Shown here: in pieces, positions 9,111 to 17,831 of the stretch
Layout of the letters: each line of letters starts with the position of its first letter
Position numbering within the stretch: position 1 is the stretch's first letter
Origin: Ignavibacteriota bacterium
GTDB lineage: Bacteria; Bacteroidota; Ignavibacteria; Kapaibacteriales; UBA2268
Length of the DNA stretch: 64,000 nucleotides
Assembly (NCBI GenBank): GCA_019637995.1
Contig: JAHBUQ010000002.1
Coordinates: 1,069,428-1,133,427 of the forward strand
Direction of reading: 5' to 3'
Translations under genes and position numbers: made by a program
The notes under the pieces: model-generated
Seen by the model: the letters and a program-made list of their open reading frames with translations, nothing else
Told to the model about the DNA's origin: nothing
The model's database searches: none

Positions 9111-9115
9111 AGGAG
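9111..9115 (+). promoter_or_regulatory. Strong Shine-Dalgarno site of ppk2
   Basis: AGGAG lies 6 bases before the ATG at 9122. Most genes in this window lack such a site, so it supports both the start and efficient translation. Confidence 0.6.
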
Positions 9116-9121
9116 TAAGAT

Positions 9122-9901
9122 ATGAAACAACTTGACAAGAAGTTCTATAATAGTGAGCTGGAGAGGCTTCAGTTAGAACTAGTTAAATTTCAGTATTGGA
9201 TTAAATTCCATGGGCTTCGTGTCTGTATAGTATTCGAAGGCAGAGATGCCGCTGGAAAAGGTGGTATGATAAAACGTATTCACAGTCCTCTTAATCCACG
9301 TGGTGCAAGAGTTGTCGCACTTAGTAAACCGAGCGACACTGAGAAAACTCAGTGGTATTTCCAAAGATACATTACACATCTTCCTGCAGCAGGTGAAATT
9401 GTAATATTTGACAGAAGCTGGTATAACCGAGCCGGTGTAGAGCGTGTTATGGGTTTTTGCAGCGATGATGAGTACGACGAATTTATGCGTGCCTGCCCGG
9501 ACTTCGAGCGTATGCTTGTTCGCTCTGGTATTATTCTGATTAAATACTGGATAACTGTTGATGAAGATGAACAAGAGATTCGATTTCGGGAGCGAGCTTC
9601 AAACCCTGCCAAACGCTGGAAATTATCTGATATTGATATTGCTTCGTGGGATAAGTGGGAAGAATATTCCCGTGCTAAGGATACGATGATGAGAAAAACC
9701 GATATTCCTGAGGCGCCTTGGTGGAATGTGGATTGTAATAATAAGAAAAAAGGACATTTGAATTGCATTACTCATTTATTGAACCAAATACCTTACAAAG
9801 ATATTATTCCACCACCGATAGAACTTAAAGAAAGAAATATTGATATGACTTATGAAAGACCACCTAAAGAACGTATCAGGTGGGTGAAGGAATCATATTA
9901 A
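9122..9901 (+). CDS. ppk2: Polyphosphate kinase 2 (PPK2)
   Basis: PPK2 moves phosphate between polyphosphate and nucleotides, mainly making GTP or ATP from the diphosphate. The 259-residue protein is a single P-loop domain with Walker A GRDAAGKGG at 40-48, Walker B FDRSWYNRAG at 96-105 and the lid-type segment 'RFRERASNPAKRWKLSD' near 155-172. The C-terminal 'YERPPKERIRW' is typical of the one-domain class I enzymes. It is cytosolic and stands alone between a long AT-rich leader and a convergent DUF1573 gene. Neither ppk1 nor ppx is adjacent. Confidence 0.95.
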   Translation: MKQLDKKFYNSELERLQLELVKFQYWIKFHGLRVCIVFEGRDAAGKGGMIKRIHSPLNPRGARVVALSKPSDTEKTQWYFQRYITHLPAAGEIVIFDRSWYNRAGVERVMGFCSDDEYDEFMRACPDFERMLVRSGIILIKYWITVDEDEQEIRFRERASNPAKRWKLSDIDIASWDKWEEYSRAKDTMMRKTDIPEAPWWNVDCNNKKKGHLNCITHLLNQIPYKDIIPPPIELKERNIDMTYERPPKERIRWVKESY

Positions 9902-9913
9902 GAATTATAATAG

Positions 9914-9950
9914 GGCTGTCTCAAAAGAAATAAAGACTAATGAGACAGCC
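9914..9950. terminator. Hairpin between convergent ppk2 and DUF1573 genes
   Basis: GGCTGTCTCA (9914-9923) and TGAGACAGCC (9941-9950) form a perfect 10-bp stem with a 17-base loop. Neither side has a real T run, so termination may be partial or may depend on other factors. Confidence 0.5.
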
Positions 9951-9963
9951 TGCTTGCTAAGAA

Positions 9964-10671
9964 TCAATTGTTAAAAAAAGGTGATGGCTCTACTCTGCCA
10001 AATCCATTAATAATTAATTCAGGGATTTCGCTGTTGCTTGTTTTGATAGTGATTCTTGCACTCAAATTGCCACTTTTTGATGGCTTAACTTTTGCAATAA
10101 GTTCCACTTCCTGACCAGGCTTTAGGTTTTGCGAACCCTTAAGGTTTAATTTTAACTCTGGGATATTGGTTTTGAAGTCTGAAAGAGTTACATTGCCTTC
10201 AGAAGTATTTTTTATTTTAAGCTTGGCTTCGGTTTCTACACCAACTTGTAAATTATTAAATGGCAGATAAGTGGTCGGACTTACGGTAATTGGAAGCACG
10301 ACATCAGCTATTAGCATATAATTAATATAAGGGCGATTAGGGTCATTGGATTCAATCGCAATTTGTTTATGAACTTTACCTGAATTACCCTGAATACTGA
10401 ACGAAACATCAACAGTTGTACTTTCACCCGGCTTAAGTTCATCTTTGGAAAGAGGAGCTGTCGTACAACCGCAAGTAGGCTTAAGCCTAAGAATTTTCAA
10501 ATTCTGATTACCTGAATTTTTGATAACCATTTTGTGTTTAAGCGGACTTTGTTTTATTGTTACTTTTCCCCAATCCTTTTGTTCACCGCCCACAACTTCA
10601 ACCTTTGGTTGTGCTGTTAAAATCGTAGGAATTACAACAAACAAAATAATAATAAAAATTCTAATAAACAT
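9964..10671 (-). CDS. Exported DUF1573 (ASH-domain) protein
   Basis: The ATG at 10671 gives a clean signal peptide (FIRIFIIILFVVIPTILTAQ); an in-frame GTG at 10701 would only add polar residues before it. The mature protein has two beta-sandwich domains. The first carries the DUF1573 signature 'LKPTCGCTTAPL' with a CxC pair, and 'DELKPGESTTVDVSF'. The second, from about residue 140, is a similar ASH-like domain. DUF1573 proteins are periplasmic or surface proteins of unknown role, common in Bacteroidota; the CxC may be a disulphide or metal site. It is divergent from the T9SS cargo at 10842, which carries related domains. Confidence 0.85.
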   Translation of the reverse strand: MFIRIFIIILFVVIPTILTAQPKVEVVGGEQKDWGKVTIKQSPLKHKMVIKNSGNQNLKILRLKPTCGCTTAPLSKDELKPGESTTVDVSFSIQGNSGKVHKQIAIESNDPNRPYINYMLIADVVLPITVSPTTYLPFNNLQVGVETEAKLKIKNTSEGNVTLSDFKTNIPELKLNLKGSQNLKPGQEVELIAKVKPSKSGNLSARITIKTSNSEIPELIINGFGRVEPSPFFNN

Positions 10672-10841
10672 TTCAATAACCTCAATTAAAATAAATTTCA
10701 CACATTAATCTCTATAAATAACGTAAAATATGAAGATATTATTTGAATTTCTTTCATATTATAACAATTTTACTTATTTTTAAGACTGTTTAATTTGAAT
10801 TTTGTTACAAAGTTTGATATTTTTTTTGGGTTTGTCTGATT

Positions 10842-13124
10842 TTGAAAGCTTTTTATTCAATAGTATATGTTATAACTTTTACTTTTGCCGGATTATTTTC
10901 TGAGGAATATTCAGCAGAAGTCAGGTCTACTGTGCCTAATTCAGGACAGATCATTAATTACGGTCCTGTTTTTCTTAATGATACACTCGAAATATTATTC
11001 ACTGCAAAAAATACAGGCGAAAAACCAATCAAAATCGAGCAGGGTATTCCTACATTTTTCCTCGGATTAAGTCCAAATGACATAACAACAGTTCAGTGGG
11101 AACGATTCAGGCGAGTTTCACCTCCCAGAACTTATCAGCCCGGAGATGAAGATACAATTCGAATCAATTTCCTCTCCGGTGACACTCTTGTAACCCGAAC
11201 AGGTTGGCACGAAGCACTTTTAGGGCTTGGGTTTCTGCCGGCGGATAAAGATGACAACAAAACTATTTCAAAAATTGATACTTTCTTTCTCAGAGTCAAA
11301 AAAACACCTTATTATGTTTCCGGTTTTGAGGATGATATCAGATTCGACTCGGTATATGTAAATCCAAATATTACTCCACAGAAAATTTGGCGGGTTAAAA
11401 ATGTTTGGACGAAGAATCAACCTGCTTTTGGATTTGACCGTCAACTTATTACTCAACCCTTCAGCCGTACAGAAATATCAGTACCTGATTTACCAATTAC
11501 ACCTCTTGAAATTTATCCGGACAGCATTATTTCAATTCCTGTTACATATTATCCGCTGAATCGTGGACGCGATTCGATGTTTCTCAAATTACTATACAAA
11601 CCGCTTCTCTTTCAGTTTCCGGACTCAGTGGATTTTGCCTGGACAAGAATTGCAGGAGTCGGAGTTGAGCAGGATATCAGGATTTCCAACTCAAATTATA
11701 ACTGGAAGGGCGATACTATTGACATTGGATCCATTAAAGCCGGAAGCAGAATTGGAATTGAATTAGCAATTAAAAACTTCGGAAATATCCCTTTCGGATT
11801 GATATCTCAAGAGTTTTACAATCCTTCAGGAAGTATAATTAATGACTTATTGATTTTTGATAAAAAATTCTTACATGATGGCATTCATTTGAAACCTGAT
11901 TCATTAGCTACCGCAAAACTATTATTCTCACCTGAAGAAACAGGATTATTTTTAGCCGAACTAAGACTTGAAAGTGATATTCTAAATCGCTCTATTACAG
12001 GCGTGCAGCCCGACAGACGATATGTGCCAATATATCTCAGAGCTCAGATTGTGAGTCCCAAAATTGTGATGCATGTTTCAGACATTAATCTGGGCAATGT
12101 AATTTCAAGCAGTCCCGAATGCTCTTCCGAAAGGGATACTTCAGTATATATTTTTAATTCAGGAAATATGGATTTAATTATTTCCAATATACTGACAGAT
12201 CCTCCATATCCTGATAGTAGATTTTTTGTTGATAAAGATTTCCTCCAAATTCCTCCCGGCAGCGGAGATTCTATTAGAATTCAATTTAGGGTTCAAGGTG
12301 GGGATTTTGATACTTACTCATCAAAGATATTACTTGTTACTAATCAAGCAAATCCTTTTGATACTGTCAAAGTAAGCATTACAGCCAATAGTGTTCCTCC
12401 TGTTGCCGCAAATTTATCAATTCCACAGAATTTGAAATCCAAACCAGGAACCTTGATAGAAGTACCTGTAATTTTATCTGCAAATGGTAATAATCCTGCA
12501 AATTTTGCAAAATCCTTCAGAACTTCACTTTTTTATAATCGTTCAATTCTTGAATTTGCAGGATTGAGAACAATTGGTACAGCCTGCGAAGGATCTCTTA
12601 ATTATGGCGACAATATAGAAATTGCAGAATCTGATGAACTAATGCTCGATATCCGTTCACCTGCTCAGACATTTTTCTTTGCGAAAGATACACTGGTTTT
12701 TCTAAAATTCAGAACGTACCTTGGTAACTCTGCCGCTACTGAGATTGCATTTATTGAGCCTAAATTTGGTGATAATAAATGTGAGAATTTATTTACAATT
12801 ATAAATACAGGCGGCACGTACTATACAGATTCAGTCTGCGGAATTGATTATAAAGCCTTACCCTCTGTCAATGGGAATTTCAGACTTGATGTTATGAATA
12901 GTTCAAACAAAGTGATTGAAATTGAGCTTCCTTACAGCACAAACGCCGAGTTGCGGATTATTGATATATACGGGCAGTCTGTAGAATTTCTTATGAAAAG
13001 CGATTTACCATCCGGTATTTACAATTTTACGGCTAACTTTCATACAGTAAGCTCCGGATTATATTTTGTGGAGCTCTCAACACCTGCTATCAAACTTGTT
13101 AAGCCATTTCCTGTGGTGCATTAA
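10842..13124 (+). CDS. T9SS-exported protein with ASH-like domains and a cohesin-like domain
   Basis: The 760-residue protein is read from a TTG at 10842; no ATG precedes the signal peptide (KAFYSIVYVITFTFAGLFS). Domains in order: repeated immunoglobulin/ASH-like segments at about 25-110, 290-380 and 405-510 ('NSGNMDLIISNI', 'IPPGSGDSIRIQF'), then a cohesin-like beta-sandwich at about 520-670 ('FRTSLFYNRSILEFAGL'), then a C-terminal T9SS sorting domain from about 680 ('LRIIDIYGQSVEFL', 'SSGLYFVEL'). The sorting domain sends it through the type IX system to the cell surface. Its role is probably structural or adhesive. The stop overlaps by one base (TAATG) the ATG of the next outer-membrane gene, so the two are translationally coupled. 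Confidence 0.85.
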   Translation: MKAFYSIVYVITFTFAGLFSEEYSAEVRSTVPNSGQIINYGPVFLNDTLEILFTAKNTGEKPIKIEQGIPTFFLGLSPNDITTVQWERFRRVSPPRTYQPGDEDTIRINFLSGDTLVTRTGWHEALLGLGFLPADKDDNKTISKIDTFFLRVKKTPYYVSGFEDDIRFDSVYVNPNITPQKIWRVKNVWTKNQPAFGFDRQLITQPFSRTEISVPDLPITPLEIYPDSIISIPVTYYPLNRGRDSMFLKLLYKPLLFQFPDSVDFAWTRIAGVGVEQDIRISNSNYNWKGDTIDIGSIKAGSRIGIELAIKNFGNIPFGLISQEFYNPSGSIINDLLIFDKKFLHDGIHLKPDSLATAKLLFSPEETGLFLAELRLESDILNRSITGVQPDRRYVPIYLRAQIVSPKIVMHVSDINLGNVISSSPECSSERDTSVYIFNSGNMDLIISNILTDPPYPDSRFFVDKDFLQIPPGSGDSIRIQFRVQGGDFDTYSSKILLVTNQANPFDTVKVSITANSVPPVAANLSIPQNLKSKPGTLIEVPVILSANGNNPANFAKSFRTSLFYNRSILEFAGLRTIGTACEGSLNYGDNIEIAESDELMLDIRSPAQTFFFAKDTLVFLKFRTYLGNSAATEIAFIEPKFGDNKCENLFTIINTGGTYYTDSVCGIDYKALPSVNGNFRLDVMNSSNKVIEIELPYSTNAELRIIDIYGQSVEFLMKSDLPSGIYNFTANFHTVSSGLYFVELSTPAIKLVKPFPVVH

Positions 13125-13885
13125 TGAAGTCAATAATAATTGCAAAATATATTTTTCCGATAATCATTATTTTGTTAATAATCAATTTTCAGAATATTTT
13201 CGCACAAGGATTTGACTGGCAAAAAGGTGGTCGAATGCCATATCAGATTCCAAATCTTTATGCCGGAATTTCGCTGAAATACTCCTATAACAGTCATTTT
13301 GGTGAATTTAATTTCAAGGAAAATTTTATTGAATGCTGCAAGTTTACTGAAGGTTCCGGTAGTGGTTTTAATTTGGGTTTAACTACTGAATACTGGTATG
13401 ATTCACATACTGCATTGATGTTGGATGTTAATTTCTCTAAGATAAATTCCGAATTCGCTGTCAGATCAATTTTGCCAACACGAGGTGATGATTTTATTAC
13501 TGAATACGGTTTCAATTCTACATTGAATATGATTAATATTGAGTCAGGCGGAAGATTCAGAATCTTAAATACACATTTTTCTATTGGTGGGGTACTCAGA
13601 TTTTCTGCTTTAGTGTCATCTAACAGTGAATATTCCGAACAAGCCATATCGCAAAATGTGCCTTTTGAGCGTAGAATTATTCCAAATGGAAGTATATCAG
13701 AATTAAATTCAATTGTTATCTCACCTGTAGTAACTTTTGCTTATGATGCTCAGCTTGGGACAGGATATTACGCAACTCCAAATATATCACTTTCATATAC
13801 ATTAAACAGCATAATTCAGGATGAATCATTGAGAAGATTTGGTGTGGAATTTGGTATTAGAATTATGCGAAGTCTTAAGAATTAG
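13124..13885 (+). CDS. Outer-membrane beta-barrel protein
   Basis: The 253-residue protein has a hydrophobic signal peptide ending near 'NIFAQGF' and then alternating amphipathic strands ('YAGISLKYSYNSHFGEFNF', 'GLTTEYWYDSHTALMLDV', 'RRFGVEFGIRIM'), the pattern of an eight- or ten-strand outer-membrane barrel. The pair ECCKF near residue 57 is unusual for a barrel and could be an extracellular disulphide. Its ATG overlaps the stop of the T9SS cargo gene, which suggests that the two proteins are made together, perhaps as a surface protein and its anchor. The 3' end overlaps the convergent NlpC/P60 gene by 4 bases. Confidence 0.75.
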   Translation: MKSIIIAKYIFPIIIILLIINFQNIFAQGFDWQKGGRMPYQIPNLYAGISLKYSYNSHFGEFNFKENFIECCKFTEGSGSGFNLGLTTEYWYDSHTALMLDVNFSKINSEFAVRSILPTRGDDFITEYGFNSTLNMINIESGGRFRILNTHFSIGGVLRFSALVSSNSEYSEQAISQNVPFERRIIPNGSISELNSIVISPVVTFAYDAQLGTGYYATPNISLSYTLNSIIQDESLRRFGVEFGIRIMRSLKN

Positions 13886-14517
13886 TCTTTTTTTGTAATC
13901 TTAGGACTAATTCTCCCAACTCCTGCAACCCTTGTCATAAAATAATCATCATGAATTGACTGACGAATAACTCCCTGCGAGCTTGAGGCATGTATCATAT
14001 ATCCTTTACCAAGATATATACCAACATGATTGATAGCCGATTTATTCTTAAAGAAAATCAAATCGCCCGGCTGTTTATTAGTAAAATCAATACTTTCAGC
14101 AAAGCCGTGTTGCTGTGATGAAGTACGGGGAAGCTTGACCCCTGCTTCTGAAAAAACCTGCATTACATAGCCGGAGCAATCAGCTCCTGTGCGGCTCTCA
14201 CCACCATAGCGATAAGGAACGCCAAGCCAAGACTCAGCAATCTTGATTAAATTATCAGTAAATGTATCACCCGTAAGGAAGTAAGATGTTTTGAATTTAT
14301 CGGTATTTTCAAGTTTGTCAATCTCAATTTCTTTAGTAGATTTTGAGCCTTTTGAGGCTTTTGATTGATTGCTTGCTCCTGATTTTGTCGCAAACCGCAC
14401 CGATGGCTGACACGATTGGACAACTATCGTAATAAATATAAGCAATACAATCCCGAAAATGGTTCGGAAACTTCTAAAATTATAATCAATATTTAAAAAT
14501 TGATTTTTCACAATCAA
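13882..14517 (-). CDS. NlpC/P60 family (C40) cell-wall peptidase lipoprotein
   Basis: The 211-residue protein has a lipoprotein signal with Cys36 (VVQSC), a Ser/Lys-rich linker and a C-terminal NlpC/P60 domain. The catalytic residues are Cys114 in GADCSGYV, His163 in NHVGIYLG and His175 in MIHASSSQG. Such enzymes cut peptide bonds in the stem peptides of peptidoglycan. Translation begins at a TTG at 14515-14517; no ATG lies before the signal sequence. This TTG overlaps the TGA of a small upstream gene as TTGA, so the pair is translationally coupled. The only spacer is that 4-base overlap. Confidence 0.92.
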   Translation of the reverse strand: MIVKNQFLNIDYNFRSFRTIFGIVLLIFITIVVQSCQPSVRFATKSGASNQSKASKGSKSTKEIEIDKLENTDKFKTSYFLTGDTFTDNLIKIAESWLGVPYRYGGESRTGADCSGYVMQVFSEAGVKLPRTSSQQHGFAESIDFTNKQPGDLIFFKNKSAINHVGIYLGKGYMIHASSSQGVIRQSIHDDYFMTRVAGVGRISPKITKKD

Positions 14518-14636
14518 TACTTCCTGCGTTTTGTGTATACTTTATCAGTTTCAGATGATTTGAAATCAGAATAAAACAGTAGCAAACCTATTGCAGCTAT
14601 AAACATCACAATTGATTCTAAAAGTAATTTTTCCAT
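14514..14636 (-). CDS. Small (40-residue) membrane protein coupled to the NlpC/P60 gene
   Basis: From the ATG at 14636 the product is MEKLLLESIVMFIAAIGLLL plus a polar tail ending in TKRRKY. It has a single transmembrane helix at about residues 4-22 and a short basic cytoplasmic-type end. An in-frame extension to 14771 exists but is Leu/Ile/Asn-rich filler in AT-rich DNA. The stop TGA is embedded in the NlpC/P60 start as TTGA, which argues that it is real and is translated with that enzyme. I do not recognise the family. It could anchor or regulate the peptidase, or be only a coupling leader. Confidence 0.55.
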   Translation of the reverse strand: MEKLLLESIVMFIAAIGLLLFYSDFKSSETDKVYTKRRKY

Positions 14637-14676
14637 AATTTTCAATAATTTAAAGTTAATAATTGCAACTTTTACT

Positions 14677-14800
14677 GCAAATAGTGTGCCGAGAGTTGTT
14701 TGATTATTATATTTAATTCTCAGAAAAATATTTATAGAATAATTCAATCTTAAAAGAGAAATTATATTCAATGAACTGAATATTACGGCACACTATTTGC
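14677..14800. repeat. Perfect 15-bp inverted repeat enclosing 94 bp
   Basis: GCAAATAGTGTGCCG at 14677-14691 is the exact reverse complement of CGGCACACTATTTGC at 14786-14800. The arms are much more GC-rich than the 94 AT-rich bases between them, which contain a weaker nested inverted match (ATTTAATTCTC near 14710, GAGAAATTATATT near 14757). It fills the space between the divergent 40-residue peptide gene and the outer-membrane gene at 14841. It could be a miniature transposable element, paired operator sites or a very long hairpin. No clear target-site duplication flanks it. Confidence 0.7.
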
Positions 14801-14840
14801 TTATACAATGCTAATTGTTATATAAATAATAGGTTTAGAT

Positions 14841-15950
14841 ATGAAAAGCAAGATATTTTTTATATTTCTTATATTGGTATCATTCCTGATTATGGGAGCA
14901 AAACCGATAATAGAAGTGCCTGATTTACCCCAAAAGTCCGAGCTTGAGATGTACGAAGACAGTGAGGGACTTTTTGCAATGAAAATAATGGAATATTATA
15001 AAATGGCTGTGGCACTCGAATCACAGCTGAAACTTTCAGAAATCACGCCGTTAACAAAAGTATTACAGCCTACTTATGAAGAGTTAGAGGATATGGATTT
15101 CAAAATTATGAGGAAATATCATAAAATCGCAAAATCACTTGAGGGCGAAGTTCTTGCATCACCTGAATCTGACAGACAAATTTTACTTGAAAAAATTAAC
15201 GAACTTGAAGGCCGGCTTCGAGATACAATAGCTATATATACTATTGAGATGGGAGCAGTCAGAAATCAAATGTTAGACCTTATGATTAAACGACTTCGTG
15301 AAATAGAAGAGAAAAATTCCGAGAATTTGTCATTGATAATAGAACAAAATTTTGTCAATTGCAAAGATTATATAACCTGGCTCTCTATTGGCGGTATTTC
15401 AAAGACATTTATAATAAGTGGTAATGATGTTGTAAGAAATGATCCGGGCATAGGTATTCAGGTAGCCTTCAATGCAGGAAAAATGATTGGATTTTGGAAT
15501 GGCTTCGAGCTTAAGTATGAATATTTTGCACCGAAATTCTTTACTCAATACCAAACTCAGCCTGAGCAGAGAAATATACCTCGTGACCAGTGGAATATCA
15601 ATGCAAACTCAATAAGTGCCGGTGGAAAGGCTGTCCTTGGCTCAAGTCCGAAATTGGTTCACGGATTAAATATTAATTTGGGATATATGTGGTCTGACGG
15701 CAGAATTTATAACCGTTCAGATAGCCGACTTAATTGGGATGCAGCTTTGCTTAGTCTTGAGTATTTTGCAGCTTCTCCAAGTTGCAAATTCCCTTTTGAA
15801 ATATTTGGCGGAATTTCAGTTTACAATTCATTGTCAAGAAATTTATTATTTCAAACATCAATACCCGGATTTGAAAACACAGACCTTGGAAGAACTATTA
15901 TATCAGCAAATGTTGGTTTGAGATATAATGTTTGGCGTTCACCATTTTAA
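14841..15950 (+). CDS. Probable outer-membrane barrel with periplasmic helical N-terminus
   Basis: The 369-residue protein has a signal peptide (KSKIFFIFLILVSFLIMGA). A mostly helical, charge-rich region at about 35-165 is likely coiled coil ('KINELEGRLRDTIAIYTIEM', 'KRLREIEEKNSENL'). A C-terminal half of alternating beta strands at about 175-369 ends in '...GLRYNVWRSPF', a C-terminal aromatic typical of outer-membrane barrels. A periplasmic coiled coil linked to a barrel would suit a tether or secretion accessory. I do not recognise the family. The next gene follows after 16 bases and is probably cotranscribed. Confidence 0.7.
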   Translation: MKSKIFFIFLILVSFLIMGAKPIIEVPDLPQKSELEMYEDSEGLFAMKIMEYYKMAVALESQLKLSEITPLTKVLQPTYEELEDMDFKIMRKYHKIAKSLEGEVLASPESDRQILLEKINELEGRLRDTIAIYTIEMGAVRNQMLDLMIKRLREIEEKNSENLSLIIEQNFVNCKDYITWLSIGGISKTFIISGNDVVRNDPGIGIQVAFNAGKMIGFWNGFELKYEYFAPKFFTQYQTQPEQRNIPRDQWNINANSISAGGKAVLGSSPKLVHGLNINLGYMWSDGRIYNRSDSRLNWDAALLSLEYFAASPSCKFPFEIFGGISVYNSLSRNLLFQTSIPGFENTDLGRTIISANVGLRYNVWRSPF

Positions 15951-15966
15951 CTAAGGAAATTTAGAA

Positions 15967-16860
15967 ATGAAAAGAGTAATATTTTTTATACTGCTGTTTG
16001 TAGTGACCATAACGGCAGCTCAGTCGCCTGATATTGAGCTTGCCATAAGATTTATCAAGCTCGGCAACACATACCGTGAAGGCAAGGAATTTGACAATTC
16101 AGCAAAATTTTTGAACGAAGGTTTAAAAATAGCTCGAAAGTCTAATTCATTTGATGGAAAATACTGGACTGCGGCAAGCTACGAAGGTTTAGGTTATTTG
16201 TATCGTGATATGGCTATGTATAATGAATCAAAAGAAAATTTCAAAAAGGCAATTGATATATATAATCAGATAATCAAGCAGGAGAATGGTTCACAGATTG
16301 CTATGCTGGCAGTTTTGAATAAACTCGCCCGAATAAATTCCGAGGAAATTAGTGAATCACGGGCAGTAAGCGGACTTAATGGAACGGCTGTAGCTCTGAC
16401 AGACAGAAAATTAAAAGAGCTGCCATCGGATATTCCGCTTGGTACAAAGAACTTGATTTTAAAAGATAATCGTTTCAGAAATTTTCCTGAAGGACTAATT
16501 CAGTTTAAAAATCTTGAGTATCTTGATTTATCAAATAACCGTCTGAGAAACATTTCCTCAAATATCGGCGCCTTAAAGAATCTGCATTATCTGGATTTAT
16601 CATCCAATAGAATTGCTGAAATTCCATCAGGTATTTCTGAATTACTAAACCTGAGAGAGCTAAATCTATCAGGAAACAAGCTTAAAGATATTAATTTTAA
16701 TGTATGTGCCCTGAAAAATTTGAAATTATTGAACTTACAAAATAATAAACTTGATTTTCAGGAGGTACTGAAACTTGTTAAGTGCCTTCCGAACACTAAT
16801 ATTATATTTGACAAATATGAAAAAATTGATGATGAAAGTGAAGAAGAGGAAGATAATTAA
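15967..16860 (+). CDS. Exported TPR plus leucine-rich-repeat protein
   Basis: The 297-residue protein has a signal peptide (KRVIFFILLFVVTITAAQ). Two or three TPR-type helical repeats follow at about 25-115 ('AASYEGLGYLYRDMAMYNES'). About five leucine-rich repeats lie at 145-265 with the bacterial LPxxIxxLxNLxxLDLSxN pattern ('LEYLDLSNNRLRNISSNI', 'LRELNLSGNKLKDI'), and the tail is acidic (DDESEEEEDN). Both repeat types bind proteins, so it is probably a periplasmic or surface adaptor for its neighbours, the outer-membrane genes on either side. The TPR-LRR combination in one exported protein is uncommon. Confidence 0.8.
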   Translation: MKRVIFFILLFVVTITAAQSPDIELAIRFIKLGNTYREGKEFDNSAKFLNEGLKIARKSNSFDGKYWTAASYEGLGYLYRDMAMYNESKENFKKAIDIYNQIIKQENGSQIAMLAVLNKLARINSEEISESRAVSGLNGTAVALTDRKLKELPSDIPLGTKNLILKDNRFRNFPEGLIQFKNLEYLDLSNNRLRNISSNIGALKNLHYLDLSSNRIAEIPSGISELLNLRELNLSGNKLKDINFNVCALKNLKLLNLQNNKLDFQEVLKLVKCLPNTNIIFDKYEKIDDESEEEEDN

Positions 16861-16956
16861 TTAATTGGAAACCATTTATTTAATTTATTTCAAAATTCAA
16901 TTTTTTGCTTGTATTCACGTTATAAAGTAAGATTATAAGCAGAACTTGGAATTATT

Positions 16957-17829
16957 TTGAAATATTTTCTATTAATATTTTTATTTCTATTTTTTTACAA
17001 ATCTTCAGCTCAAATGGAAGACGAACCTCGTTGGAAGAGGTTCGTAAATAATTTCTACAGCAAGCCTGATTATGTGGAAAATCAAGTTTATTTAGCAGGT
17101 GAATATGGAATTTCGAATCTGAATTCATACAATCTGACATCAGCTGTAAAATTTGCTCCAACTCAAAATATCGAAGTTCATTACGGATTCATACGCATAG
17201 ATACCGAAACAGGAGATCCCGGATTATTTAAACATCAATCTGAATATGCATTTCTGGGAAATATTTCAACTGATTTTAAAACATTTGACCTGTCAGGAAC
17301 CGGATTTGGTACAGATGCATGGAGATTTGGTTTCGGCTTAAATGACGGATTCGGATTTATAATGAATAATGAACCACAATTGTTTTTAAATCATGCTACT
17401 GCAATTTCATTTCTCAGAACTGATTTTTATGATTTACCAAAAGGTGAGGAAGACCTGAAATTCGTAAATCAGTTTAATCGTGAGTTCAGATTTGGTATGG
17501 TTTACTCCGGTGGATTGAGATACAAAATTCATTCTGTTATTCATTTGAATGCAGAGTATGAAATATCCCAATATTACGGAGATTTTAAATTTTTTCCATG
17601 GTTTGGAATGTGGATGCTCGATAATGCTCTTCAAAGGTGGATAGATTATTTTGAGCGGGACTTGATAAATGTATTAAAACACAATTATCCATGGGTGAAA
17701 TTCGTTTACAAAAACTTTATTTCGTTTCTTTCATATCAGTTGAGAAAACACGAAATGTTTTATCCTTTTAAGTCAGAAGCACCATTATTTTATGATGCTT
17801 ACAAAATTGGAATCACATTAATTATATAA
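16957..17829 (+). CDS. Outer-membrane-type protein, unknown family
   Basis: The 290-residue protein is read from a TTG at 16957, since no ATG precedes the signal peptide (KYFLLIFLFLFFYKSSAQ). The mature part has short amphipathic strands and many aromatic residues ('AVKFAPTQNIEVHYGFIRI', 'GLRYKIHSVIHLNAEYEI'). A middle-to-late helical stretch 'DNALQRWIDYFERDLINVLK' is unusual inside a barrel. Bacteroidota genomes contain many such barrels of unknown role. The small lipoprotein gene begins 2 bases after the stop, so the two form an operon. Confidence 0.7.
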   Translation: MKYFLLIFLFLFFYKSSAQMEDEPRWKRFVNNFYSKPDYVENQVYLAGEYGISNLNSYNLTSAVKFAPTQNIEVHYGFIRIDTETGDPGLFKHQSEYAFLGNISTDFKTFDLSGTGFGTDAWRFGFGLNDGFGFIMNNEPQLFLNHATAISFLRTDFYDLPKGEEDLKFVNQFNREFRFGMVYSGGLRYKIHSVIHLNAEYEISQYYGDFKFFPWFGMWMLDNALQRWIDYFERDLINVLKHNYPWVKFVYKNFISFLSYQLRKHEMFYPFKSEAPLFYDAYKIGITLII

Positions 17830-17831
17830 TT

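Noticed and set aside
9179..9768. Two long minus-strand frames opposite ppk2
   Set aside because: Both are complement shadows of a well-conserved PPK2 and contain no recognisable domain.
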